Both the position numbers and the translations under genes were made by a program. A model generated the notes under the pieces. It was given only the letters and a program-made list of their open reading frames with translations. It ran no database searches and was not told where the DNA came from. This document shows, in pieces, positions 34,629 to 43,997 of a DNA stretch of 64,000 bases (the stretch's first letter is position 1; every line of letters begins with the position of its first letter). Source of the stretch: Streptomyces sp. NBC_00691 (lineage in GTDB: Bacteria; Actinomycetota; Actinomycetes; Streptomycetales; Streptomycetaceae); NCBI RefSeq assembly GCF_036226665.1, contig NZ_CP109007.1:6138001-6202000 (forward strand), read 5' to 3'.

Positions 34629-35216
34629 CGTGAATACCTCTGGCCAGGACAGCTCCACTGGAGTCGATCTTCAGCGAGCTCGCGCCGAGCAGGGGGAGAC
34701 GGCCGGGCACCTGGTGGCGGGCCGGCGGATGAGGGGTGGACGATCCTTGCCCGCCGCTACCTCTGGCCCAGCCGCTGACCCACCCCGAGACTCCGTCGCG
34801 GCATTGTTGCCACGCTTCCCGGCTGCCGGATCGTCACCGTGGTTGGGCCCCGATCCGGCAGCCCCCACCACTCCCGGCCGACACCCCACAGCGCCATGAG
34901 TACGAAGGGCCCCGACCGCTCGGGAGGCCAGGGACCTTCGCCTCGGGGGAAATAGCGCGTCTCCGACGCCGCGCAGGAATCGGAGCCGCGGACCGCACAG
35001 GACCCAACGTGAGGGTCCAGCCCTGTGCGTGCGTCACGCCCTCAACGCGAACGGGCGCGGCAAGGACACGGCGCAGATGCGCTCGTGGAGGTGGGCTTCG
35101 AGGAGGGCCTGTCGGGTACCCGGCGTCCGGCTCAGCGAGCGGGCCCGGGGAGGGCCGAGCTGCGACGGCGGCCCGAACCACCGGTCACCTGAACCAATCG
35201 GGGTCCCCGCCGGCGT
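34629..35216. other. Intergenic region before the LtrA gene
   Basis: About 590 bases between the hairpin of the EF-hand gene and the 3' end of the LtrA gene. Both strands give only Arg/Pro/Gly-rich short frames. I see no gene, repeat or RNA structure that I can defend. Confidence 0.4.
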
Positions 35217-36497
35217 CTACTGCCTACTGAGCTCGTCGAGCATCTGCTGTTGATGGCGGTGGCCGATCGCCTCGTAGCCGATCACGGTGACGAACGGCGC
35301 GAGCATGACCACGAGCAGGCATACCGCGATGGCCACGCCGGCGGCGGCCAGGAGGACGGCCGTGAGCAGGACGGCGATGGTGAGGGCGATGAGAAGGATG
35401 TGGAAGCGGTCGGCCGTGGAGAGCAGCAGGGTGTGCAGGAGGTAGATCATCAGCATGTAGAGGCCGACGGGGAGAGCGAGGGCGAGGACGACGGCGGTGC
35501 CGGAGATCTTGGCGTGGTGTTCCATGTACAGGCCTGCCACGTGCAGTCCGGCGCCGGCGCCGGCGACGCCGATGAACAGGGGGATGTGGCCGTAGCCGAA
35601 GAGGTATCCGCGGCCGCGGCGGTGCGCCAGGATGTCGCCGAACGGCGTCAGGAAGTACATCCACCACATGCCGAAGGTCAGGCCCACGCCGGCGATGACG
35701 ACGGCGATGGCGTTCCAGGTCCAGTGCGTGCCGTCCCCGCCGCCCAGGAGGTCGCCGGAGGAGGCCACGGTACCGACGACGCCCTCGCCGAGGACGATGA
35801 TCGCGAAGAGTCCGTACCGTTCGGCGACGTGGTGCGGGTGCCAGGGCGTACCGCCCGCAGAGCCCTGCGTCAGCACCGGCAGCACGAGTTCGAGAGCGCC
35901 CAGGACACCGAACGCTACGAAGACGACGGCGATCGGCATGTGCACGAAGGCGACGACGAGCCAGCCGGCCTGGACGATCACCGTCCAGCGGATGTTGGCC
36001 ATGCCCACGTCGTGGAACGACGGGGACTGCCGGGCGGCGCGCCACCACTGGAGCACCATCGCGATCCGCATCACGACGTAGCCGACGACCATGGCGCGCA
36101 GTTCGAGGTGGCCGCCCTCCTCGACGGAGTGGAACATCGCGGGCAGGCCGAGCGAGAAGACGACGACGCCGATCATCTGCAGCATCGTCAGGGCCCGGTA
36201 GAGCCAGTCGTCGGTGGCGAAGGCAGAGGCGAACCAGCTGAAGCTGATCCAGGCGATGCTGATCGCGAACATCGCCAGGACGAACGCGACGACCGCCGGC
36301 CCGGCATGCCCCTCTGCGATCATCTCGGCGAACTGGAAGGACGCCGTGCCGACGGCGACCACGAAGGTCAGGTCGAACAACAGCTCCAGCGGTGAGGCGG
36401 TTCGTCCGTGCTCTTCCGGGTCACGGCCGGTCATGGGGACCAGCCGTCGCGACAGTCCGAGCTTGCCGGACGTGCTGGTGGGTCGTGGTTCATTCAT
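35217..36497 (-). CDS. Low-temperature-requirement protein A (LtrA) family membrane protein
   Basis: A 426-residue integral membrane protein with about 11-12 hydrophobic helices. The N-terminal family signature LELLFDLTFVVAVG is at about residues 30-43, and the AERYGLFAIIVLGEG block is near 200-215, both diagnostic of LtrA. The biochemical role of the family is not known. ATG at 36497 has no ribosome-binding site; AATACT lies seven bases upstream, so the transcript may be leaderless. It is on the same strand as, but 145 bases beyond, the P450-terpene genes. Confidence 0.88.
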   Translation of the reverse strand: MNEPRPTSTSGKLGLSRRLVPMTGRDPEEHGRTASPLELLFDLTFVVAVGTASFQFAEMIAEGHAGPAVVAFVLAMFAISIAWISFSWFASAFATDDWLYRALTMLQMIGVVVFSLGLPAMFHSVEEGGHLELRAMVVGYVVMRIAMVLQWWRAARQSPSFHDVGMANIRWTVIVQAGWLVVAFVHMPIAVVFVAFGVLGALELVLPVLTQGSAGGTPWHPHHVAERYGLFAIIVLGEGVVGTVASSGDLLGGGDGTHWTWNAIAVVIAGVGLTFGMWWMYFLTPFGDILAHRRGRGYLFGYGHIPLFIGVAGAGAGLHVAGLYMEHHAKISGTAVVLALALPVGLYMLMIYLLHTLLLSTADRFHILLIALTIAVLLTAVLLAAAGVAIAVCLLVVMLAPFVTVIGYEAIGHRHQQQMLDELSRQ

Positions 36498-36641
36498 GTG
36501 CAGCAGTATTTCTGACGCTGCCCGGCCCGCCCGACCGCACTGCCGGGGCAGCGGCGAAGTTGTGTACCGGCCGGGCCCGCGGGCCGCGGGCTGATTCTGT
36601 TCATCCAGGACTGTCTGGCCCACGACGCCGATGTGTAGCTG

Positions 36642-37964
36642 TCAGTGCTCTCGCCGCGTGATGCGCATGTGAAGGTCCTTGGGGCGCAGAGTGGCGGCTG
36701 CTGCTGCCTGGGGGCGTTGGAGTGGGGCGGTGAATTCCCAGCTATCGACGAGGGTGGCGAGGGTTAGGACCACCTCGGTAACGGCGAAGTCGGCGGCCAT
36801 GCATTTGCGGGCGCCTGCCATGAACGGGATGAAGGCATCCCGTGGCCGGCTCAGGCCGGGGCTGGTCCACCGGTCGGGGTCGAAGCGGTCGGGGTCCGGA
36901 TAGATGTCAGACCGGTGGTGCAGCAGGTACGGGCTGATGAGCAGGTGAGTACCGGTCGCGATGAGGTGGTCCCCCAGCTGTGTGTCCGCGGTGGCCACCC
37001 GGGTGGTGATCCACAGGCCGGGGTACATGCGCAGGGTCTCGTTGACGATGGAGGCGGTCAGTTTCAGGTCTGGCAGGTGTTCCCCTTGCGCGGGTCTCCC
37101 GCCGAGGACTTCGGCCGTCTCTGTGCGCAGCCGGGTCAGGACCTCGGGGTGCTGTACTGCCAGGCAGAGGGCCCAGGCCATGGCCTCGGCCGTTGTTTCC
37201 ATGCCTGCCAGGAGGAACGACACCGCTTGGTTGAGAATGTCGGCGTCGGAGAGGGGTCCGTCGGCCCAGTTGTCGGCGGTCAGGATGTCGAGCAGGGTCT
37301 CGGGACCGGAGCCTCCGGTGGGTGCGCGACGACCCTCGTCGATGAGCCGTTGGACGATGCCCCGGATGGTGGTGTTGGCCCGGTAATAGCGGACGTTGCG
37401 GGGTGTGGGCAGCCTGTCCAGTGGGGCGGGCAGGAACATCCGGGCGTGCATGCCGGCGGTGATGTCGTCGATGCCCCGGCTGATCTGCTCGATCTCCTGG
37501 TCGGACAGGTCGGTTCCGAAGAGCGAGCGGGTGAGGACCCTGACCGTGATCTTCTTGGTCTCTGCCATGACATCGATGCTCTGGCCGTCGCGCCAGGCGC
37601 GGGTCACCACGGCAATCTGATCGGTCATCGTCCGTGTGTAATGCGGGAGTTTGGAGGCGTGGAACGCGGGCTGGAGATGTCGGCGCTGCTGGCGGTGGCT
37701 GCTGTGCGGGCAGGTGGAGAGGCTGTCGCCCAGGAACTCACGCGCCCGCTCGTAGGTGGGTCCGCCCTTGTCGAACAGGCGGTCGTTGAGGAGGGCCTGG
37801 CGGACCAGGACGGGGTCGCAGAGGACCAGGACGGTGACCGGTCCGAGCCTGACTTTGACGACGTCTCCGTGCGGTGCCAGGGTGCGCAGGAAGGCGAGGG
37901 GGTTGCGGATGATGGAGTGGGTGTGGCCTGCGAGGGGCAGGGCGCCGGGTGCCAGGGGGATCAT
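36642..37964 (-). CDS. Cytochrome P450 coupled to the terpene synthase
   Basis: A 440-residue P450 with I-helix LAGMETTAEAM near residue 250, ExxR as ETLR near 305, and the heme-binding loop FIPFMAGARKCMAADF near residue 385, with the axial Cys. The residue after the usual CXG position is Ala instead of Gly, which is tolerated in some families. ATG at 37964 overlaps the terpene synthase stop (ATGA), so the two proteins are co-translated. It very probably oxidises the hydrocarbon or alcohol made by that synthase. A ferredoxin or reductase gene is absent, so redox partners must come from elsewhere. Confidence 0.92.
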   Translation of the reverse strand: MIPLAPGALPLAGHTHSIIRNPLAFLRTLAPHGDVVKVRLGPVTVLVLCDPVLVRQALLNDRLFDKGGPTYERAREFLGDSLSTCPHSSHRQQRRHLQPAFHASKLPHYTRTMTDQIAVVTRAWRDGQSIDVMAETKKITVRVLTRSLFGTDLSDQEIEQISRGIDDITAGMHARMFLPAPLDRLPTPRNVRYYRANTTIRGIVQRLIDEGRRAPTGGSGPETLLDILTADNWADGPLSDADILNQAVSFLLAGMETTAEAMAWALCLAVQHPEVLTRLRTETAEVLGGRPAQGEHLPDLKLTASIVNETLRMYPGLWITTRVATADTQLGDHLIATGTHLLISPYLLHHRSDIYPDPDRFDPDRWTSPGLSRPRDAFIPFMAGARKCMAADFAVTEVVLTLATLVDSWEFTAPLQRPQAAAAATLRPKDLHMRITRREH

Positions 37965-38965
37965 GCGCCGAGTTCCTCCAGGTAGCCGAGGCGTCCCGCA
38001 GGAATCGCGTACTGGGGCGAGTAGCGTCCCGAGCGCCGGTGCCAGTCGTAGGCTCCGCGGATGAGCGCGCGGATCCCGTCGTTGAGGAACGCGCCGGCGG
38101 TGGCGCGTTCGGCAGCGGACAGGCCGTAGGAGTCGTAGACCTTCGGCAGGCAGTGCTCCAGTGTCAGGAACTGTTCGAGGCGTGTGCGCACCTCGTCCTG
38201 CAGGTGCGTGATGCAGCGCGGGGCGGACCAGCCTTTTTCGCGCTGGAGGACCAGGACAATGTTGTTCTGCTCTCCCCGGGCCTCTTCCTTCTCCAGCGAG
38301 GCGATGTCGTTGTCGATCAGGTTGGTATCGATGGCGATCCGCAGCAGCGCGGCGATGACGGCACTGTCGAAGAGGCCTTGGTGCACTTCGTAGTGGCCCA
38401 CTCGTTCGGCGAGGTCGACGGTGGGCTGTGCCCCGATGGTGTGGCGGCGCATGGCCAGGTACTCGGCCATTGAGGCGCAGGGCACCTGGTGGTGGCGGCT
38501 GGCGGCTTCGTCCACGTGGCCGGCAAGGTAGCCGCGCCAGGTCCGGGCGGTTCGTGCGCACCACGCCGGTGACATTCCCTGGCGGGTCCGCCGCCAGAGG
38601 TCGGAGAATCCGTGAGCGATGGCCGGTGCGTCGGCGGGCAAGGGGCCGTCGAGCGCCGCAGCCACGGCGTCGGTCAGCGTGCGCGCTGCGTTGGGGTTTT
38701 CACCGCGCGGGCCGTCGAAGAGGTCGTCGAACAGGAAGAAGAAGGTCATCAGGTCGACGCCCAGGTCCGCGTCCGGTCCGGTGGCGGACGGGTAGAAGCG
38801 GGCGGCCAGGTCGGCGTAGTCGGCCTGGAGGTGGCGCTGTTCGGCGGCTTCGGAGTTGATGAGCCCGAGCGCCCGGGGCCAGGCCAGGTGGTGGGCTGAG
38901 GTTCGTGGGTAGTCCTGGCTGCGACGGGACGGGATCGGCATGAAGAATTCGATGTCCTGAGGGAT
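37961..38965 (-). CDS. Class I sesquiterpene synthase (ATC start)
   Basis: A 334-residue class I terpene cyclase. The metal-binding DDLFD is at residues 80-84, the NSE triad is N219, S223 and E227 in NDIASLEKE, an Arg sensor (MRRH) lies about 45 residues before NSE, and the RY pair is in SGRYSPQ near the C terminus. It should cyclise farnesyl diphosphate; the product cannot be predicted. The N terminus PQDIEFFMPIPSR matches family members directly after their initiator Met, yet the codon there is ATC (38963-38965), six bases after AAAGGGGA. ATG 38941 would remove conserved residues. The gene is followed by a coupled P450. Confidence 0.9.
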   Translation of the reverse strand: MPQDIEFFMPIPSRRSQDYPRTSAHHLAWPRALGLINSEAAEQRHLQADYADLAARFYPSATGPDADLGVDLMTFFFLFDDLFDGPRGENPNAARTLTDAVAAALDGPLPADAPAIAHGFSDLWRRTRQGMSPAWCARTARTWRGYLAGHVDEAASRHHQVPCASMAEYLAMRRHTIGAQPTVDLAERVGHYEVHQGLFDSAVIAALLRIAIDTNLIDNDIASLEKEEARGEQNNIVLVLQREKGWSAPRCITHLQDEVRTRLEQFLTLEHCLPKVYDSYGLSAAERATAGAFLNDGIRALIRGAYDWHRRSGRYSPQYAIPAGRLGYLEELGA

Positions 38966-39053
38966 ACCTGGTCCCCTTTCCGGTTCCGGGAGTGGTCCGA
39001 GGGCGTGGGGCACTGGGTGGGTTTGCCACCGGGATGGCGGCCCGGCGGGGTGA

Positions 39054-40322
39054 TCACGCGGAGCGGGCCGGAGCGGCTCCGTGCGGGGCGGTGACGATCG
39101 CACCGCGCAGTACGGGAGTGAAGGTGATCGGGAGGCGTGTGAGATTGCGGGTGAAGATGCCTGTCTCGATCAGGTTGACGCCTTCGGCCAGGCAGAGACC
39201 GGGGAGCGCGTCGAGCAGCTGGTTGACAGCGGTATGGACGGTGATGCGGGCGATATGCGCGCCGAGGCAGAAGTGCCGGCCCCTGCCGAAGTGCAGGATA
39301 GAGCCGCCCGGAGTGAAGTCGCGGGCCGGATCGATCTCCGCACGGTGGGGTCTGAAGACATCGGGTTGCCCGAACCGTTCGGGGTCCCGATGGGCGGCCC
39401 CCACCATGCAGGCCACCGTCGACCCGGCGGGAACGTGACCGCTGGGCAGGTCCACGTCCTTGGCGGCGAAGCGCAGGAGCATGTGGACCGGCGGGTTGAG
39501 GCGGGCTGCCTCCAGGTGCACACGGTCGATCAAGCTCCTGTCGCCCCGCGCGGCCTGCAGGTGTTCGGGTCGCAGGAGCAGCTCTTTCATCGTGTACACG
39601 ATCGTGGCGCTCGTTCCGTCTCCGTTCGCCGCGATGAGCGTTGAGCAGTGTGCCTGGATCTGGCCCTCGTTAAGAACGACGCCGTCGATCTCCGCGTTGC
39701 AGAAGGCCGAGAGCAGGTCGTCGCGGGGACGTGCTCGCCGGTCCACGATGAGAGGGCGCAGATACTCCGTCATCTCCGCGCTGGCGGCCAGCCCGGCGGC
39801 GGTGACGGCAGGGTCATTCTCGAAGTTGGACATGAACGCGTTGATACTCACGAACCAGCGCCGGAATGTCGGCCGGTCCTGTGCGGGCAGGCCTAGCAGA
39901 GCGGACACCACGTCGCAGGGCAGCACATCCGCATAGTCCGCCCGCAGATCTGCCCTGCCGCGCTCCTGGAATTCCTCAATGAGTCCGGCCGACATGCGCT
40001 CGATCTCCGGGACGATCCACTCGCGGAAGTTCGCTCCTCGCAGCGGGGCACCCATCAGCCGCCGGTAATAGGTGTGCTCCGCGCCGTCCATCTGCACGAT
40101 GGTCCGCCCGCCCGCGACGGGTTCGAGCTGCCAGGCGTAGACCTCGTTGGTGAAGGGCGGCTCCTGCAGCACCCGGGTCACCTCGGCATGACGACTGACG
40201 AGGTAGAAGCCGGTCGCCGGGTGTAGGTAGAGAGGGAAGGAGGTGAGCATCTCCTGGTAGTACGGATAGGGATCAGCTGCGTACTGCGCGGAGAGAATGT
40301 CGGGGCCGGTCAACTGTGTCAC
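39054..40322 (-). CDS. Second cytochrome P450 of the terpene cluster
   Basis: A 422-residue bacterial P450. The heme loop LHFGRGRHFCLGAHIAR near residue 345 is canonical, and ExxR is EAAR near 280. The I-helix reads IAANGDGTSAT, in which the acid of the usual acid-alcohol pair is replaced by Gly while the Thr remains. That could change oxygen activation. GTG at 40322 is taken as the start; a GTG at 40382 is in frame but adds a basic, Pro-rich stretch. It lies 88 bases upstream of the terpene synthase on the same strand, consistent with one pathway. Confidence 0.88.
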   Translation of the reverse strand: MTQLTGPDILSAQYAADPYPYYQEMLTSFPLYLHPATGFYLVSRHAEVTRVLQEPPFTNEVYAWQLEPVAGGRTIVQMDGAEHTYYRRLMGAPLRGANFREWIVPEIERMSAGLIEEFQERGRADLRADYADVLPCDVVSALLGLPAQDRPTFRRWFVSINAFMSNFENDPAVTAAGLAASAEMTEYLRPLIVDRRARPRDDLLSAFCNAEIDGVVLNEGQIQAHCSTLIAANGDGTSATIVYTMKELLLRPEHLQAARGDRSLIDRVHLEAARLNPPVHMLLRFAAKDVDLPSGHVPAGSTVACMVGAAHRDPERFGQPDVFRPHRAEIDPARDFTPGGSILHFGRGRHFCLGAHIARITVHTAVNQLLDALPGLCLAEGVNLIETGIFTRNLTRLPITFTPVLRGAIVTAPHGAAPARSA

Positions 40323-40505
40323 CTTGCGAACTGGGCTTGGACGGGTACGGGCGGCAGCGGCCCGCACCCCGGCCTCCGGCACACCACAGGTTCCGTTGCC
40401 GTTTTCGCACTGCCGCCGGAGCTGCCTCGAACTGCTGTGGCATCGCGCGCTGTCACGAACGCCTGCGGGCCTGAGGCGCCTTCTTTGAGCGTCAGAGGCT
40501 CGGGA

Positions 40506-41054
40506 TCACTCGAAGGGGCCGAACAGCCAGTTGCCGCGCGCTGCGGGGTCATTGCTCGTCCAGTACTCCAGCGATGCGGCCCGGACCTCGTCATGGCTGA
40601 TTACACCGTTTCCGTCGCGGTCCATTCTCGCGAAGCCGGCGGCGAGTTCGTCGGCGGTGAGAGGGAACAGCGATCCGTACAGCTTGGCGTACTCGTCCTT
40701 GTCGATGACCTGGTCGTCATTGCTGTCGGCCACGGCATACCAGCACTGGGCGACCTTCCCGATGTCGGAGAGAAACGCCGTGGGTTCAGTGTCGAGGGCG
40801 GAGGTGATCGCGGACGTGAATCCCTCGCCGGTGAGGGTTCCGTCGGCGGCCGACCTGTGCACGAGATAGCGGTCCCAGAACGTGGTGAACGATGCCTCAA
40901 GATCCTCGATCTTCGCGGCGGGAGTTCCCGGGAACGTCGCCGCCTGGAGATGCGCCAGGCCGGCGAAGTAGGACCGGTCGACCGGGGCGGACTTGTCCTC
41001 ACCCTGGAACAGGGCGAAAGCCCTCTTCAGCTTGCGGTCCAGGACGTCAGGCAT
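40506..41054 (-). CDS. EF-hand calcium-binding protein with two intact loops
   Basis: A 182-residue protein of the same calerythrin-like type as that at 34018. Only the third and fourth loops are canonical, DSNDDQVIDKDE and DRDGNGVISHDE near residues 120 and 155. The first two EF-hand positions (around residues 15 and 72) have lost the coordinating residues. ATG at 41054 has AAGGAG seven bases upstream. It is the upstream end of the minus-strand terpene cluster, separated from the P450 gene by 183 bases, and may be expressed with it. Confidence 0.85.
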   Translation of the reverse strand: MPDVLDRKLKRAFALFQGEDKSAPVDRSYFAGLAHLQAATFPGTPAAKIEDLEASFTTFWDRYLVHRSAADGTLTGEGFTSAITSALDTEPTAFLSDIGKVAQCWYAVADSNDDQVIDKDEYAKLYGSLFPLTADELAAGFARMDRDGNGVISHDEVRAASLEYWTSNDPAARGNWLFGPFE

Positions 41055-41632
41055 AAGGTTTCTCCTTCGACGTGAGTACACGGGGTAGCTGGTTTCGGTT
41101 GCCCCAGTGGCTCTGGGCTCCGGCTTACCGGTGGCAGAGATCAGCGGCGAACGCAGGAAGGACCGTGTCCTGACGAGGTGGCACTGGCATGCGGCGCCAT
41201 GGTGGCAGCGCGATCGTCGGCACCTGGACTGTGGACCTCTCTCCCTACAAGTCAGTTGAGGCGCGTGCTGAATAGCGAAGACAGCCGACCGCCGCGTCTC
41301 AAGATCGGCAGATGTACCGTCACATTCCAGCGCTTCAATACGCCACCCAGGGACTCAACGAGCATCACTTCGGGTGATATCCGCGCTTCCTGTGCATGAA
41401 CGGAGGAAGAGCGGCCCAGGGAGGGCTACAGAAAGCACCGGGAGAGACCTCTGTCAGTTGGGCCTGGGGTGAAGCGACCGGGGCGTCCTCGTGGTGTCTG
41501 GGCGGCCAAGAGGACTCCCGGAGACACTGCTGTCGTCGCGACGAACTTGGCGACCGAAACCAACGGTGCCCAAGTGCCTAGCCTCGGGCTTTCACGTGGC
41601 TGAGGGCGGAGGCGAATGGCCCCTGCCCCAGT
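41055..41632. other. 578-base region between the terpene island and the element block
   Basis: No supportable gene was seen on either strand. This is the right-hand junction of the terpene island. I found no IS end, direct repeat or tRNA fragment here, so the insertion boundary cannot be placed. Confidence 0.4.
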
Positions 41633-42055
41633 TCAGCTCAACATGCTGAACTTGACAGAGAAGCCTTCGCTGACCAGGGCCGTGTATGCGGCGGTGACGA
41701 GCTGGAACCGGGAGCGCTCGCCCCAGGCCAGGGCCCGCTCGGACCCCTCCAGTGGAGGCATGTCGAACCGCTCGGCCCACTCGACGGCCGCGGCCTGTTC
41801 CTCCGCGCGGCGGGCGGCGAGCCACTGGTCCTTCGCGACGGTGTCGGCGTCGCGGGCGGCCTTCCAGCAGTCGGTGCACTCCCGGCCGGCGAGCCAGCGG
41901 GCGAACCCCGCCCGGCGGTCGGCCGCCCGGTCGGAGAGGTTGTGCATTACCTCGTGTCCACAGCTGTGGATCACGGTCCAGACGGTCTTGACCCCCGGGG
42001 AATTCCGGTTGCTGGCAGTTACGTTCGAGGTCGGGCTGCTGGTCTGGGGCTTCAA
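41633..42055 (-). CDS. Small zinc-ribbon-like hypothetical protein
   Basis: A 140-residue protein with a possible zinc site: SCGH near residue 31 and CTDC near 60, a spacing that fits a treble-clef or zinc-ribbon fold. The rest is a charged helix and a C-terminal alpha/beta segment. TTG at 42055 is used. It is the last gene of the minus-strand element operon, downstream of the VWA/MoxR pair, with a palindrome in the 145-base gap between them. Function unknown. Confidence 0.6.
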   Translation of the reverse strand: MKPQTSSPTSNVTASNRNSPGVKTVWTVIHSCGHEVMHNLSDRAADRRAGFARWLAGRECTDCWKAARDADTVAKDQWLAARRAEEQAAAVEWAERFDMPPLEGSERALAWGERSRFQLVTAAYTALVSEGFSVKFSMLS

Positions 42056-42108
42056 ATCCTGTGCCTTTCGTCGGCGGTTGGGGTGGTGGCCTGTGTCGCT
42101 GCGGAGGG

Positions 42109-42127
42109 TCGTGCATCAGATGCACGA
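42109..42127. promoter_or_regulatory. 19-bp palindrome between VWA and zinc-ribbon genes
   Basis: TCGTGCATCAGATGCACGA has perfect 8-bp arms around CAG. It lies 54-72 bases upstream of the zinc-ribbon gene's TTG. It could be an operator for a local promoter or a transcript hairpin separating the two genes. Confidence 0.4.
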
Positions 42128-42200
42128 TCGGGCGGCGGACGGAGGTGGTCCGGGGTGCTCGGCGGTGGTCTCGGGGGACGCTTCCGCCTTCTGCGTCGTC

Positions 42201-43997
42201 TCAGCGTGTCCTGCGGATGGCGTCGGTGGCCGCCGAGGCGATGGCGGCGGGAGCGCTGGAGGGCTTGGGCAGGTGCAGCAAGGTGGTACCCGGCAGGTGC
42301 AGGGACTTGGCGGTGAGGGTGAGTTGGAGTACGGCGCAGCCGGCGGTCGTGAGCCGCTTGACGCGGGTGACGGCCGCAGCGGTTTCGTCGCTGCGGTACT
42401 GGGCGTCGGTGACGATCACGAGGAGGCGGCCGGCGCCGGGGAGGCTGAGTGCGAGGCCGTGGTCGAGTGCGTCGATGGCATCGCCGAGGTTGTGGGCGCC
42501 GCCGTTGGCCTCGAACGTCGTCACGCGCTCCGGTGCCCGGTGGGTGGGCCGGGTCAATGCGGTCAGGTGCCTGTCGTAGGCGATGGTGGTGGTAAGGGAC
42601 TCGGGGTCGGTCAGCGCTGCTGCGCGTGCCACGATCCAGGCAGCGGACGCGACGGGCGCACAGGCGGCACGCATGGAACCGGAGACGTCCACCGCGATCC
42701 CCACCCGCAGCGGCGGGGTGGGGGAGTTCCGGCGGCGGGTGTGCGTGAACGGCTCCGCGGTGGGGACCGACCCGGCCGCGCGCTGAGCGTCACGGGCGAG
42801 GGCCGCGCGCATGTTGAGGCGGCCGGGCGGGGTCGGGCTGGTGGTCCGCTCCTCGGTCCGCTCGCGGTAGGCGGCGGCACGCAGGGCGCGGCTCAGGCGC
42901 GAGGCGGCACTCTGCTCGGCTGCGGTGGGCCGGCGGGTACCGGTGACCGGGTTGCTGCGGGGCTCCGGTGTGCCGTCGGGGCTGACGGTGCCGCGGGCGC
43001 TGAAGACCGACTTGGCGGTGGCGGCGGCTTGGCGTCGCTGGCCGGTCCGCTGGGCGCGGTCCTGGGCCCGCGCCTTGGACTGTGCGGCCATGGCGTTGTT
43101 CGCTGCTGCCTGTTTCGCGAGGTCGGCGGCGTCGGTGGCTGCCGTGCAGTCCATGACGACCCCCACGGCGCCGGACAGCAGATCGGTGAGGTTCTCCGGC
43201 ACGGGCAGGGCGGGAGCCGCGACGTCCAGAGCGTCACACCACTCCTGGGCGTGCCCGAGCATGGTCGTGGCGTCGTGGTCGGCGCACTGGTGGGCTGCGG
43301 TCCAGATGCGGGTGAGTGTGGTCAGCAGGTCTGCGCCCAGAACCTTTTCGCACAGATCGGCGACGGCCTTGGTCTCGCCGGCGTCCAGGATGCCGACGTC
43401 GCGGCGGCCGAGGATCAGGGCCGCCACGGAGGCAGCGTGCTCGATGCCCTGGAGGGTGGGGTGGGCGATGTCGGGCATGACCAGGGTTCGGGCACTGGTG
43501 CGCAAGTACGTGCGGTCGGTGGGCCGCCTGGTCAGGTGTGCGCCTTCGGCGCGGCTCTCCTCCAGCAGGAACGCGGCCTCGACGACACGGGGGGCGGCTC
43601 CGGCAGGCGGTGTCCAGACGGAGTGGGCCGCGTGGGCGGCCTCGTGTACGAACACTCCCCAGGCGGCGGGATACCGCTCCTCGTCGCCCACGATCCGCGG
43701 ATGGATCTCGTGGGCCTGGAGCGGGGCGAACAGGCCGGCGTCGAACTCGACCTCGCCCAACGTGGGGAAGAACGCGGCCGGTGCCCCGCTGCGCGTGCCG
43801 GGGCGGCAGGTGACGAGGAGGTCCTGGCGGCCGGAGAGGGCGACCAGCCGGTCTCCGAGCTCGGCTCCCACGCGCAGCCACGCGTCCGGGGAGGAACGCG
43901 GCTGCGCGGGCGGGGCGCCGTCGTCGTCCCATCGCGCGAGGTCAGCTTCGTCGTTCGGTGTCGTGGCGGGGTACTGGACGTGGTGGTGGGCGCTCAT
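42201..43997 (-). CDS. VWA domain protein with N-terminal metallopeptidase-like domain (DUF2201 type)
   Basis: A 598-residue protein. The N-terminal half has HEAAH at about residues 118-122 in a metallopeptidase-like HEXXH setting, plus a later Glu-rich helix (FLLEESRAEGAH). After a charged, disordered linker (residues 290-410), the C-terminal von Willebrand A domain carries a full MIDAS DVSGSM near residue 438 with TDAQ further on. This layout matches the DUF2201 proteins that work with MoxR-type AAA+ ATPases. The ATG overlaps the stop of such an ATPase gene (ATGA). The pair is probably a chaperone-like or conflict-type module; its target is unknown. Confidence 0.8.
   Translation of the reverse strand: MSAHHHVQYPATTPNDEADLARWDDDGAPPAQPRSSPDAWLRVGAELGDRLVALSGRQDLLVTCRPGTRSGAPAAFFPTLGEVEFDAGLFAPLQAHEIHPRIVGDEERYPAAWGVFVHEAAHAAHSVWTPPAGAAPRVVEAAFLLEESRAEGAHLTRRPTDRTYLRTSARTLVMPDIAHPTLQGIEHAASVAALILGRRDVGILDAGETKAVADLCEKVLGADLLTTLTRIWTAAHQCADHDATTMLGHAQEWCDALDVAAPALPVPENLTDLLSGAVGVVMDCTAATDAADLAKQAAANNAMAAQSKARAQDRAQRTGQRRQAAATAKSVFSARGTVSPDGTPEPRSNPVTGTRRPTAAEQSAASRLSRALRAAAYRERTEERTTSPTPPGRLNMRAALARDAQRAAGSVPTAEPFTHTRRRNSPTPPLRVGIAVDVSGSMRAACAPVASAAWIVARAAALTDPESLTTTIAYDRHLTALTRPTHRAPERVTTFEANGGAHNLGDAIDALDHGLALSLPGAGRLLVIVTDAQYRSDETAAAVTRVKRLTTAGCAVLQLTLTAKSLHLPGTTLLHLPKPSSAPAAIASAATDAIRRTR

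Noticed and set aside
34736..35230. Coding frames in the region before the LtrA gene
   Set aside because: Both strands show only low-complexity Arg/Pro/Gly translations.
42040..42070. tRNA-like T-arm (TTCAAATCC) that could mark an attachment site
   Set aside because: No acceptor, D or anticodon arms can be folded around it, and it overlaps the start of a gene.
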